From assembly GCA_013368325.1 (NCBI GenBank), contig JAACJK010000127.1:50561-114560 (forward strand): a stretch of 64,000 nt of DNA. Direction: 5' to 3'. The notes under the pieces are model-generated. The model was not told where the DNA came from. It saw only the letters and a list, made by a program, of their open reading frames with translations, and ran no database searches. The position numbers and the translations under genes were made by a program. The first letter of the stretch is position 1. Each line of letters starts with the position of its first letter. This document shows positions 34,535 through 46,454 of this stretch, piece after piece. The stretch is from Ephemerocybe angulata. Its lineage: Eukaryota; Basidiomycota; Agaricomycetes; Agaricales; Psathyrellaceae.

Positions 34535-37500
34535 CCCGTCCATCCGTCCATCCACCAACCGACCCGAACCGCCCGCCGACCCACCGCCGTGGCCCGCCCA
34601 AGCCGCCGAGCCGCAAACGCCCCCTCCACCTCCACCACCACGCCCGCGCCACCGCTCTCCTCTCCCCCGCGCCGCTCGACGCGCGCGACCGGCACGGGAG
34701 GCCCCCTCGTCCGCCTCGCGACGCCCAGCACGGACGCCCGCGTGCAGGTCCAGGTCCAAGGTCTCCACCAAGTCCGGACACCCTCTACCTCTACCTCTTC
34801 TGGTTCCGCCACTTCGAGTGCGCGTAGTAGTGTTCAGCCGCTGGAGCCACTGGCGAAACGCAACACGGTATATTCGCTTCTTAACCACCACGACGACGAT
34901 CGTACACGGTCAATATCGCATCGTCGGCATTCGGAGCACGACTACGACGACGAAGAGATGCCTGTTATCCGGACAACTGCGAAGCCGACGACGGGTGTCG
35001 CGACGTCGTGCGAAGCCCCCGCCACTGCCCCACAACGACTTCAACGCACCTCGTCCGCTTCCTCTCCACATCGTCCAACAGATTCAACCATCACCGCGTC
35101 CTCGCCCGCACGACCCGGCGCCGCTGGAGCTCGCGGAGTATCGGGAGTAGGAGTATCGGGAGTATCGGGAGCAGGAGGTGGAGGAGTAGAAGGAGGAGGA
35201 GAGATGGAAGGAATCGAACGCACCACCCCCACAACAACCACCTTCCCTCACCCCGCCCCGCCCTCCCCGACCCCTCTAAACCATGGAACCACCCCTCCGA
35301 GCTCGAGTACGTCATGCGCGCCGACTGGCCGCAGGACACGATGATCACCTACCTCTGCCAGCACGTCTTCAGCGTCCCGCCGCGGCCTGCGAAGGGGAGT
35401 AGTTCGGCGTTTGTGGGGATACGGGTCGGTCTCGCGGAGGGTGGTGCTTCTCCAGCAACTCCGAGTACAACTATGCCGTCGACGAACGCTGGTACGAGTA
35501 CGGGTGCGAGTACGACGACTACGACGGCGAACGCTGGTGCGAACGCGACTACGACTTCGACTTCGACTACGAACGCCACTACGACGGATACGGGTGCGAG
35601 CACGAAGACCCGAACGGTCCTCCTCCCAAAAGCCTACCGCGTCCCGCTCATGTTCGTCGCCAAGTTCCAATGGGAGTCCCTCCGGCTCGTCCTCACGAGC
35701 GCGGATCCTGCGAGCGAGTGGGACGAGTTCAGGTTTGATATCGTGCATTTGTCGAGGTTGTGTCGGCATTTGTTGGAGGAGGCGGAGAGGGCTGCTAGTA
35801 CTCCGTATACTCCTTCGTCTGCTACGTCTCCTTCCGCTGTGGGTTCTGTGTCGACTGCCGGAGGGGGTTTGGGGAAGGGGGGAGTAGGCGAGGGTGGAAT
35901 AGGAATAGGAGGGGGAACAGGAGGGATGGGAGGGAGTGTGGTGGGAGGGAGGAGGGGAAGGGCGAAGGAGGAAGAGAGGGTGGGATGTCTGGACCGGTTT
36001 TGGAGGTGTGCGATGTTTGACCGGGTGCTTGTGAGGTTTTATAGGAAGTGGATGATTTTGAAGGAGTGGAGTGTGAGGTTGTTTTGGATTGAGTATGGGG
36101 AGGAGGAGTATGGGGGGGATGTTTTGAAGCATGGTGAGTCGTGGGTTGCTTTTGGGTTTTGGGTTTTGGTTTCGCCTTCTTTCGTATTATCTTCGTTATT
36201 CGTTTTCGTTCGTTCTTTCTACCTTCACTCCGAACCGGGGGTGGCATTCTTCATTGAATGTTCGCACACGTACGGGCGCTCGATGCGGACGGACGTCTCG
36301 ACCGCTTCGTTCGAGCTGGACGTTACTCGAGCGTTTCGTTCATTTCGAATACTTCGTTTGGGCGTTCCGTTCGGGTTCGTTCGTTCTCAGTGGGGCAGGG
36401 GGAAGGCTCGTGATCATACAATTTCAATTGTTCCTTATGGTCTGCGATCGTACGACGAGACCTTATGAGCGCAAGCTCGTAGTTATGATGCGTTGCCTCC
36501 ACCCCATTTCTTTCTCTTCGTCTACGTATCTCTATACCCTCGCGTATTCTCTCTTCATTTTCATTTTCCATTCCTCTATCAATCATCTTACTGACGTACT
36601 CCACTTATCTATAGACTGGGCCCGCTGGGTACTCAAAGGCCACAAAGGCTTCCTCCTAACGAAAGACGAAGTCGACGGGGGGATTACGGCAGAGCAGTTC
36701 CTCGCGGGGCTCGATAGGGTCGACGATTCACCGGGGGATGGGGACGGGAAGAATGGGGAGGGGAGGGGAAGGTGGGTGTGGGATAACGAGAAGTATGTAC
36801 GGTGTAGGGGGTTGGGGGAGGTGCCGGGCGCGACGGGGAGTGTGGGGGTTGGGGTGGGGGCGAAGGCGGGGAAGGAGGGGAAGGGTGAGGGAGGGGCGAA
36901 GGGAGCGAAGGAGGGGAAGGATAAGGAGAAGGGGAGGGAGAAGGAGAAGGGGAGGGAGAAGGAGAAGGGTGGAGCGAAGGAGAGTGGGGCGAAGGGGGAG
37001 GGTGGGGCGAAGGGGGAGGGTACGGAGGAAGGGCTAGTGGTGAAGCGGGAGCAGGTCGAGGAGGTGGTTGTGCCGGCTGTGCCGTCGGGTGTGAAGGCGA
37101 AGGCTGGTGCGGCTGCGACGACGTCGAGCGCGAGCGTAACGGGTCCAGCAAAGACGTCGACGACGAGCGCGAGTGCGAGTGCGGCTACCGAGGCGACGAC
37201 GGCTACGACGACTGTACCTGCGAAAGTACCTGCGAATGGAGGGGCGGGGGCGGATCAGGCTCCGGCTGTAGTCAAGACTAAGACGACGACGACGGCGGCG
37301 GCGGCTCCAGCTGCGAAGCCTAGCGCGAATGGCGGATTCCGTGCGCTGCCCAGCTACTTGAAATTTGTTAAGACTAGGATCCCGGCTGCGAGTTCAAGCA
37401 CGAGCGCTAGTGTGAACGGAGGAGCCGCTGCGAAGGCGAATGGAAACGCGAAGAAGAGGGCGAGGGACGAAGGTGATGAAGGTGCAGGAAGGGAGAGCGA

Positions 37501-40500
37501 TAAGGATGGGAAGAAGAAGCGGGTCGAGGTGGAGAGGGTGAAGGAGAAGGAGAGTGAGGTGCGCTCGATCCCGCCGCCGCCGTGGGGCGTCGTTCCGCTC
37601 GAGAGTGAGGCGAGTTCGAATACTAGCTCGAGTACAAGCGCGAGCGCGAGTGGAGTCACGACGACGGTGGTGGAAGGAAGGACTGCGAGTGCGAGTGCGA
37701 CGCCGACGATAGTGGCTCCGCAGCCGGTGCGCGCGACGCACCCGATCGTGGTGAGCATCCCGGCGGCGCCGCCTGGGCCGCCTGTGGGGGTGTGGGCGGG
37801 CCGACCGGTGGAGAGCGTGGACGGCGAAGTTGTGAAGAAGCCCAAGGTGAGCACTCTTCTCGTTTCTCGTTTCTCGTTGTGGTTCGTTGATGCTGATGAT
37901 GACTAGGTTACGACGAAGAAGGCGGGTGCTGCGGGTGCGGGTACAGGTGCGGGTGCGAAGAATGCGGGGAACCAGGCTGGATCGCTCCTTCCCAGCTCGG
38001 CGACTACGACGGCTACGCCGCCTGCGATGGTCGTTCCGTACACCTTCACCGCGAACTTGACCTCGGCGTCGTCCTCGTCGCTCGCATCTTCAAGCTCGAA
38101 GGGACCGTCTATATTCGGCTGGCCGCCGCCTCACCTTGCGCCTACGACATCGAGCTCGACGGATGTGGTGATGGAGGATGTGTCGAGGAGTGTCACTGTG
38201 CTGCCGACGCCGCCTGGGACGGCTGAGATGGGTTCTGCTACGCCTAGATCGAGTGCGGTGCCGAGGCTGATGGCGGGGTTCTCGTCGCCGTTGACTTCTG
38301 CGCCGTCGTCGGTGGACGGTCGCGTACCGCGATCGGCGTCCGACGCCATGCGGGAGTCACATTCACCCTTACCCTTGGCTTCGACAACGCTGGCTCCGCC
38401 TCTCCTTCCGGATGTGTCGAGTACACCTGCGATGGTCGTATCGCCCCCTCCTCTCGCGTCTGGGTCCGGCCTTGCGACTACCGTTACCCCGTCGACGCCG
38501 AGGATGATGCGCAAGGACGTGTCGGTCCACTCTTTGACGCCTTCTCCTCTCCGACCTCCGGTTGTTTCGCGCCCTGCTCGACTTTCGGAGGAGATCAAGC
38601 ACGCTTTGAACCACGCGCATTACGTCTGTCTTGGCACCATTAACGAGCCGGACTTCTGCAAAGGAGAGGAGCTTGAGATACTCAAAGATATGATTGTCGA
38701 TACTCTGGCGAAAGCTCTGCGGGTCGTCGGAATGAAGGCGGCGGGGGAGACGGAGGAGGTGTTCAAGGCGCGTGTACGTTCGTTCGTCGAGGAGTGTTGG
38801 GAGCCCGGTAACAGGCAGATCCTGGTCGAGTATATTGAGGGATTTATGACGGAGGACGGCGGGTTCGTGGGCGATGAGGAGCCGGAGGTGGACGCTGTGA
38901 GGGTTGAATGGGATGATGTTGACGTGACATGGATCTGGGGCGGGCCCTGGCCTAAGCACCTTCGCAATCGGACGATACAGACAGCGCGCAAGTCTACCCG
39001 GAAGCTGACTCCTGAGCCGGAATGGAAGCGCAATTCGAGATTTTCGTGGTTCGAGGACGGGCAATGGGCTCGCCAGGCGTATTGGAAGGCGCTCGAGGTG
39101 CGCGATCCGGAGTTGGTAGCCCAGGTAAGGGCGGAAGCGAAGCTAAGGGAGGAAGAAGAGAAGCTAAGGGAGGAAGAAGAAGTTGCTAGGTATTCGCGGC
39201 CGACTCCGGTCTTCGCTCATGCGGCACGCCACTACGCCTTCCCTGGGGCAGCCAGTACCTCCACTGCCCCGCCTCCAGCACCTGTTACGGAACCAACACC
39301 CACGCCGACTACGACGACGACCGTCCCTGCTACGATAGCGAAGACTGCGACTCCACCTCCCATTCAGCCACCGGCAATCGAGAGTACTCTACCTCCCCCA
39401 CCGCTCAATGGAGACATGCACGGACCTCACCGCCAGCCCTCAGCGTCGGCTTCGACTTCGACTTCCATGACCTCTCCGACTTCAACTTCGACACCCATCC
39501 CCGAGCCATCGCACTCAGCTCCAACATCGCATGGCCCGTCACCTGTACCTGGCCCCAGCGATATCCCGGCGTCCGCCAGCGGGGATGTCGCCATCCGCAA
39601 AGTGGTCGACAAATTATTCGCCGGGCTTATGGAAAACTTCGGTCGGCGGGTGGACGACAGCCTCGCGAAGGCGCTGCAGGGCGTCCTGGGCGGGCTCAAG
39701 GCGACCGAGGAGTCGGTTTCGAAGATCATCCTTGCCGGTACCAGTTCGAGCTCGAACGCGAATGCGAGTGCGAGTGCGAAGCCGAAGCAGATTCCGGAGA
39801 TGAAGCAGGCGCTCGAGGCGCTCCTTGCGCTCCTCGAAGGGAATAAGCGCATCATGCACCTCGTGAATGCGTCGGACGAGTCGGCTGAAGGGAAGTTTGG
39901 GTGGTTGAATTCAACGACGGAGCGGGTATTCGATAGAGTGAATGTGGTGGAGGAGAACCAGGCGGTGCAGACGACGAAGCTCGTGGAGCTCTTGAACGAT
40001 CTGCATATGTATGGTGAGTTGCAGGATAAGAGGAGTCTCGAGGTGGTGAGTGCGACTGAGGGGCTGAGGAAGGATATGAAGGGTGGGAAGGAGACGATTG
40101 CTGGAGTCGAGGGGCGGTTGAAGGAGTACGTGCAGGAGGAAGTGAAGGGCGTGAAGGAACTGGTCACCAAGTTGGGAGCGGAGGAGAAGAGGAGGTACGA
40201 AGAGGTGCTGGAGGTCGTTCGGTGGGACTCGGAGAAGGCGGCGAAGGCGCGGGGAACTGTTCGGGAGGGAGAGGATGATGATGAGCGAGGTGCGGTTGCG
40301 AAGCGAAGGAAGTTGGATACGGACGAGACGATGGTGGACGTGAACGCTGGGATTGGGCCGCCGGGGCCGAGAGAGACGACGAGATCGAAGGCGAAGAAGG
40401 TCTTGGATCTTATGAGGAATATGGCGGGGCTTCTCGACTTGGACGAAGACGACGACGAGCTGATGGAAGAGGTGCAGGAGATCCAGCAGCAGGTGGCGGC

Positions 40501-41314
40501 GAGCGTGAAGGGGAAGGAGTGCGAGGTTGTGCGGCGCAATTCGTCGGCTGCGCCAGTCGTCGGTCCCGCTGCGAACGGCGTAAACGGTGTCGGGAACGGT
40601 GGTGTAGAGGAGGATGGGTCGGAGTCGACGGTGCTGAGGCTCTTATTGGAAGAGTTCAGGCTCATCAAGGAGCAGATGCGGGTCAGTGAACGCAGGACTC
40701 GGGAAGAGATCGCCTCGATTAGGCTGTTGCATGCGGCGGAGCTGGAGAGTCTGAGGAACGAGTTGGCGGAGAAGGAGGAGGCGCAAACCCGTCGGTGGGA
40801 GCAGGAACGCGAGAGGTTGAGGGCGAGCGAGGGAGGACGTATTCGCGAGCCTAGTAGGTCGTCGTGGGCGCCTGAAGATCATCAATATCCGCCGCCCTCA
40901 GCGCAAGAAGCGGAGATCCTTGAGCTCAAGCGTCGACTTTCGTTCCTCGAATCAACTTCAGCAAGCGTGTCGACGCCACTTTCGATCTCGGTACCTCCGC
41001 TTCCTCAACACCCTTCTATTTTATCGGCTTCGGCGAGAGGAGACTCACCGTACCAGCATCTTCCGCACCTTAGGGAGAGATCGAGTTCGATCGCGTCGAG
41101 TTCGAACAACGACGTCAATCCAGCGTCGTATCCTACTACGAACGGATCGGCATGGAAGAGTGCGGGTACTCCACTTGCTGGGAATGGTGTCGAAGCAGGT
41201 TCGAGTCGAGTGGGAGACGTGGATGGCGCGCCGTTGCCTGTGAAGCAGCAGAGGAAGCTCATGAGGTCTCATGGGCCGGGTTACATGATGCCGCCGCCGG
41301 GTTCAGGGGAGTGA
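34535..41314 (+). CDS. Large low-complexity coiled-coil protein, only largely open member of an amplified family
   Basis: Proposed exons: 34535-35137, 35302-36133, 36615-37846 and 37907-41314, all GT-AG with frame kept; the first junction is the least certain. The frame is open from the acceptor at 34534 but the first in-frame ATG is at 34958 (MPVIRTTAKPTT), giving about 1,883 aa; the preceding Ser/Pro/Arg-rich block would be leader or use an unseen start. Conserved parts: WNHPSELEYVMRADWPQDTM, TYLCQHVFSVPPR, PLMFVAKFQWESLRLVL, FDIVHLSRLCRHLLEEAERA, WARWVLKGHKGFLLTKDEVD. Then a Lys/Glu/Gly block, long Ala/Ser/Thr tracts from gcgagt-type repeats, a charged globular part (EEIKHALNHAHYVCLG to WARQAYWKALEV), and coiled coils at about 39600-40250 and 40640-40940 (EEFRLIKEQMRVSERRTREE). 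No catalytic domain recognised. Decayed relatives surround it on both strands. A structural or DNA-associated role is a guess. Confidence 0.7.
36134..36614 (+). other. 481-nt intron of the large gene
   Basis: Begins GTGAGTC after KH(G) and ends CTATAG before the codons for DWARWV. It is much longer than other introns here (47-130 nt) and is the part of the gene most often repeated elsewhere in the window, with its exon edges. Confidence 0.65.
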
Positions 41315-41659
41315 GTCTGAGTATACAAGGTGTGTTCAATTCGCGTGTCGTTCGTGCATGTTCGCTAATGGGTGCGCATACTAGATGTCCAGGGTGGTGT
41401 TTATTAGTCGCATGATCGCTTTGGTGTTCCATATCTTTATCGCTGTCTTCTTTTCCGTTTCTCTTTTATCTTTCGCTGTACTCTATCAAAATGGCCATTT
41501 TCAGGTTTAGCATTGGACGCTTGACGATCGAAGTACTCTACTTATTCGCATTTATACGATCACATATTGTTATCGAAGCCCTGACTGTAGCTTTCCAACT
41601 GATTTTCCACAATACGATTACATGAATGTCACTTATAATATCGACCTATAGAACTCTGG
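41315..41659. other. 3' flank of the large gene
   Basis: T-rich downstream sequence with AATA-type motifs and no gene; presumably holds the convergent 3' ends of the large gene and of the acidic protein gene on the other strand. Confidence 0.5.
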
Positions 41660-42229
41660 TCATCGACGTGCGACATTGCTTCCTTGAGAACCATCCGGGA
41701 CGTCCTGCGGTGGAAGATGCGTGCCCAGTGATAATCCGTGTTGAAGAAACGGGGTCGGTGCTGTCGAGTTAACACGGCGAATTGCCTCCATCAACCTCTC
41801 CGACTCTTCCGACAATGTGCAATAGTTGACCCCGTCGTACGATGGTACACCTTCAAACGCCCATACGAGGTCGATGAGTCCGTGTCCGACCCCATCTTCG
41901 TCGATGTAGCCCCACTCTACGGGTTCCGGTGGGTCGAGCCAATCTGGTTCTTCGTCCGATTCCTCCTCGTCTTCTTCGCCATCTTCCTCATCACCACTTC
42001 CTCCTCCGCCATGATGAACGACTACGTCCTCTGCTTCGTCTCGATTTTGAGGTTGAGTCGTGGGGGCGACGATAGGGAAGGGCGGAGCCTCTTTGTGGAG
42101 TGCGTACGCTAGGAGGGGCTTTCCTGGGGTAAGGATGAGTGTGCGACCTTTGTGCTCAAAGGTGGTTGTGTTCTGATTAACGGGGGAGGGGGCTGGTGGG
42201 CTGGTGGCCATGTTATGAACAGCGAACAT
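41660..42229 (-). CDS. Acidic hypothetical protein
   Basis: Uninterrupted 189-aa frame with ATG at 42229 (a second ATG is at 42211). It contains FEHKGRTLILTPGKPLLAYALHK, a glycine stretch, an acidic run of about 20 Glu/Asp residues (GDEEDGEEDEEESDEEPDW, within residues 75-100), then WGYIDEDGVGHGLIDLVWAF and SEESERLMEAIRRV. There is no signal peptide or membrane segment. The pattern of a conserved N-terminal motif, an acidic linker and a hydrophobic C-terminal part looks like a real gene rather than an accidental frame, but I recognise no family. It converges with the large gene. Confidence 0.5.
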   Translation of the reverse strand: MFAVHNMATSPPAPSPVNQNTTTFEHKGRTLILTPGKPLLAYALHKEAPPFPIVAPTTQPQNRDEAEDVVVHHGGGGSGDEEDGEEDEEESDEEPDWLDPPEPVEWGYIDEDGVGHGLIDLVWAFEGVPSYDGVNYCTLSEESERLMEAIRRVNSTAPTPFLQHGLSLGTHLPPQDVPDGSQGSNVARR

Positions 42230-42874
42230 GGTGGGCAGGAGAGAAGGGTCGTTGGAGGTGAAAGAGCGCCGGTACTACGTAGGTCTCGCTAATCGGATAT
42301 TTGGTACCAAAATAGATCCCAAACACTGTTCAGGCCATATTTCATTGCCTCACGCAGAGATTTGGAGTTGAAGAGGTACGAACTCTCATGAAAGGGATGG
42401 CGAAGCCAAGGGTAAGTTCTAGACAGCACCGCGGTCCGAGAGGAGGATAAAGGATGTATCCCAACCAGAAATATTGCCAGGGAGTACACTGCCAACGATG
42501 CCTGAAGTCGCTGAAAATATCTTCATCTCAAAGGGGACAGAAGGGGAGCTCGGTTTAGGTAGGTACCATGGGATCCCAAAGACTTGATGTCGGATCTCTA
42601 GACGGCCTTCAGTATAGGAGGTTGGTGTGTAGTCTATATAAGCCACACCGCCCCTCCAACGATGTGCATTCAATTATTTGACTGGTACTGGTACGTTTGG
42701 CTTCCAATCGTTCACTCTAACATATCTGGCAGGTTCACCCCTGTGCGGCGGAGTGGGAATATTTTCCGCAATCGTCAATCATCCTTTCATCATTCATACA
42801 AACCTATCCTCAACGTCCATCTCGGATTACAGGTGAGTTTCGACATTTTGGTTATCTATCATATCGATAACGCG
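42230..42874. other. Divergent promoter region
   Basis: About 640 bases between the divergent starts of the acidic protein (minus) and the MYND protein (plus); a TATATAAG stretch is at about 42635. An upstream extension of the MYND frame (42662-42874) is open but starts over promoter-like sequence. Confidence 0.4.
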
Positions 42875-45122
42875 ATGTACGATTCAGAACGGATGGAGTA
42901 CGAAGAGCACCCGCGGGGCATCTACCCTCGTTTCCCACAAGCCTTTCATACGTTCAGGGATCCTGTCATCGCGAAACGGCGATGGGTAGGTCTAACCAAT
43001 CCCCCTTTTCTATACACTAGCTAATCAAATCCCAGTTTGTGGAAGAAGCTCGAAAGCCCGCCAGTGCTTTTCAAGAGCTCATAGACTTTTTGTACGCCGA
43101 AAAGGACTATGCGGCCCTGGGAGACGTCCTGAAAATTCTGGAGGCGACCCCCTTACCTCCATCGCCGCTCGACCTCTACGATGAAGAAGTAAAGGACGAC
43201 GTTCAGATGGCCATGGGCGCCGTGGTCGAAGTAATGACCTTCTACCGTGCATTCACGAGCGCAGCCGATCTGGAATGCCCTAAGCTTAGAGAGGTGAAAG
43301 CGGGCTGCTTCCCGCTTCTAGTCGATCATTGGGGCACCGTCATGAAATGGCTCGCTTTCCTCCTTGGGAATGCGCACGTCGTGGCGAATAGCCCGCTGGT
43401 TCTCCACATATGCTCCGAGACTCTGTTGCGAGTGGTCTTGGCGATGGACGACGAACGATCGCAGGAAGAACTGGTCGCACTCCCCTCGACCATCGACTAC
43501 GTGTTTCTCCTTCTATGCCAGGTCAATCCTGAGACGGGGAAGTACTACTACTGCGAGCAATCCGGGACCAAGTGTGCGATCATCCACATTCTCAGGGTAT
43601 GCATGGCATCCCGCCCGGCTATCCTTGCCCTTGTGGGTCGATTGAAGGAAGTGACGCCGAAAACTCGAAACCGAATCATCGCCTCGATCATCCACCGCCC
43701 TCGCTTCATCGCTGCGATCGCCGACGAAAACGACTCAAGGATGACTAGCGCAGTGGACAGCATACACGCTATCCTCGTCTGCGGCGCTGAAATCATCGGG
43801 GACGATGTTCTCTGGGCGTGCTTCCGTCGACTTGACTATTTGTTGGAGTATACTTCAGCTCTAACCTCAATCTCCGTGAAGGCTCATCAACGAGGGTTAC
43901 CCGACGAGAAGTGGGAGCAGATCGCCGAGACGACTTGGAGGCTTGTGACTCATATGGTTATCAAGACAACGCCTAACCCAACGGAATACTTCCATTTACT
44001 CACCGAAGGCGGACTTATCCCGTGCGCGCTACGCTGCTTGATTCATCTCCCGCACGGCTCCGAATCCGTCGAGAAAGCCATCGATGTGTTGTCGATCATC
44101 TTTGCATTCCTCCCTGTTGGAAAGGTATGGCGCGCAGTATGTACACCCGAGACGCTGGATCTTCTCCATGCGGCATCCACCATGTGTCCGATGGCGAGGG
44201 ATATATGTAGCACCTTCGAATCCGGCATAGAGCTCGGGAAATTGGTTCGCAAAAGGCAGGAACACACTGGATTCGATTTGTGCTGCAGTCTCAAGGTGCG
44301 CACGCTTCACATATGCCACCGCATCGTTTACTAAATGATATGTAGCACTTTTCATCCAAGGAAGGAGGTACAGCTGATATCGTACGTGCTTGTAGTGCAT
44401 GTAAGGTGATGACCTATTGCTCTACTGCATGTCAAAAAGAAGACTGGGTGGCTTTCCATTCCCGTGAATGCCCTCGTATGGCGCTTTGGTACCGAGGTGA
44501 GTCGATACACGTCTAATGACCCTGTCTCATGGCCGTTGACCTGAAAACCACATTCAGATCGTACGAAGTCGCTCGAGCCGTGGTATCATCGTAGGTTATC
44601 TCTCTACAATTCTGGACGAAATACTGACCAATGCCCCCAGACCTGCGATCTTTCGACATATGGACGTCCAGGGCGACGAGAAGAGATCAGTTGTCATGGC
44701 TCGAGGAGGTCGCCAACGAAATGGGAACCCGCCTCCCTTCGAGCAACCCACCCAAGTCACAGAGCGTAGCTCGCCCAAGGACGGCACGCGCGGTTGGCTA
44801 CAGTGCTCACTCGTTCATCACAGTCATCACTTGTTCGGAAGGACGCATCTCACGAACGAAGTCGTCGCTTCTCTCGCATAACAACGCCTGCTGGAGAGTC
44901 GTCAAGCATTGGCCAGATGCGAGGATTCAGAAATGTGTTCGGGACATGGAGCTTCGCCCGTTGAAGTACGCACTCGTTGAAGGGATATTCAAGTATGATG
45001 AGTTTCATTCGATGTTTGTGTTCGTCAAGATGAGGTATGACGCGGATGCGGAGGAGGGGCTGCGCTATAGGGTAGTCAACAGCTTTTTCCGGCTGGGGTG
45101 CGTGCTCAAACTGCTGGTCTAA
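42875..45122 (+). CDS. MYND-type zinc-finger protein
   Basis: Five exons fit and keep frame: 42875-42985, 43036-44295, 44346-44496, 44558-44590 and 44641-45122; 678 aa. The first 450 residues are helical and hydrophobic-patterned (ELIDFLYAEKDYAALGDVLKIL, LVLHICSETLLRVVLAM, repeated LxxL helices), resembling an ARM/HEAT-like solenoid. From about residue 453 comes a MYND finger: CCSLKHFSSKE, then ACSACKVMTYCSTACQKEDW and AFHSREC, with all Cys/His ligands of the C-x2-C...C-x3-C...H-x3-C pattern in place. A C-terminal region of about 180 residues follows (EEVANEMG, MFVFVKMRYDAD). MYND fingers bind proline-rich peptides in partner proteins; agaricomycetes have many such proteins of unknown role. 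The start is the ATG that opens exon 1 at MYDSERMEYEEHPRGIYP. Confidence 0.85.
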
Positions 45123-46454
45123 TTCTCGGTTCTAACTTGCACAAATAGTCCGACCTCCATCGTCGAGAAGCTTAGATAAATTGGTGCCGTAAAGTAGACA
45201 TGACTAATTGAAGGTCAATTCTCTCGTTTTGTAGAACCACGGTTCGATCGATACACCACGTAATGTTGAACGAATGGAGGGTTTAAATATAACCTACTCT
45301 GTATGGTCTAGATATTTGCCAGGATCCGAAAAAGCCCTCGAAAAAGCGGTTCGAACTTCTGATAACCAAAACACACATAGGGAACCCAAGTAGGGAACTC
45401 TCTGTCTTCTTCAGTTGATATGTTTGTAAGTAGAGGGTGTGGCGTGAACATGGGTCTATACCGGTCGCAGTAGCCTCGACACAAACATGACTTCCGTACA
45501 CCCACCCACAAGTTACAATCCGTTCGGATCCGCAGGGGCGGTATAGCACCTCCGTTATAAAGGGCGAACGACTGATACCAGGTTACTTTCCAAGTTCTGA
45601 TTCGACGATAGATGATCATTAAGGGATGCATATCAGACTTCTAAAGGTCTCGACGCTCGAAAGGGCACGAAACCCTTTTTGAGGTCCTTATGCAACCTAT
45701 CTCCCCCAAGCCCGGCCCCTCGGAAACGCCGGATATCACCTGCAATATGTACAAACTCGCTCTACATATCTATGTGGGACAGACCATCGGTCGAAGAATA
45801 GATACCTCAATTAGCACGGGCACCCTAGATGAAGCTGGTGGGCTCGAATATGGATGCAGACGGCGGCACGCCTATCTATTTGGCGAATGGATAATTATCA
45901 TAATTGATTTACAGGGGGTGAGGAGCATAGCAGGAGAGTTAACATCCATGACCCTTATATCAGTTCCCTCCCTCGATACTGTCAATGCGCTTCAACAGCC
46001 TCGCTGGATTCTCAGCCCGTGGGTCGATACGATCTCCAGCGCAGTCACTTAACCTGGGTGATCTCGCCAAAACACAACAGATGAGCCACAATCGACCTGC
46101 TGTATAGTGCCCGCCAATGGCTAAATTAGCTTTCCTAGCATCCATGTATCGGTTGCCAGACCGCATGTAGGAACCCTGAGGAGAGTCTCTTGGGCGAAGC
46201 TGTAGTCGAGCCCGACCTCAGGACGATATGGTGACACTTGAACTGGGAAGCGAAGGGACCGTCGTCAGTATATACTACACACGTATAAACATCGATATAG
46301 ATAAATAATGTGTCCGAAACGAGCGAGGATAAGCATCCAATTGGTAACCTCTTCCATGGGCGCATCCCACTCAGCCCCGTAGCTCCCTGCTGCCCCATCG
46401 ACCCAGTCTCGTCAGGACAAAGCCTTTGGCCTTTGACCATACAGCTGGCCCAAT
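45123..46454. other. Intergenic region, no convincing gene
   Basis: Short frames at 45283-45631 (minus), 45690-46052 (plus) and 46135-46440 (minus) lack motifs. This is the centre of the inverted-duplication system and shares no obvious block with either arm. Confidence 0.45.

Noticed and set aside
34589..34591. GTG at 34589 as the large gene's start codon
   Set aside because: Fungal nuclear genes rarely start at GTG; the frame is already open upstream to a conserved acceptor at 34534, and the first in-frame ATG is at 34958.
35248..36132. 294-aa minus-strand frame
   Set aside because: Shadow of exon 2 of the large gene; Arg/Ser/Pro-rich from reversed repeats, and it opposes well-supported splice sites.
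39427..40668. 413-aa minus-strand open frame
   Set aside because: It lies wholly inside the last exon of the large gene, is Ser/Phe/Thr-rich because it is the complement of Glu/Lys/Ala codons, and has no motif.
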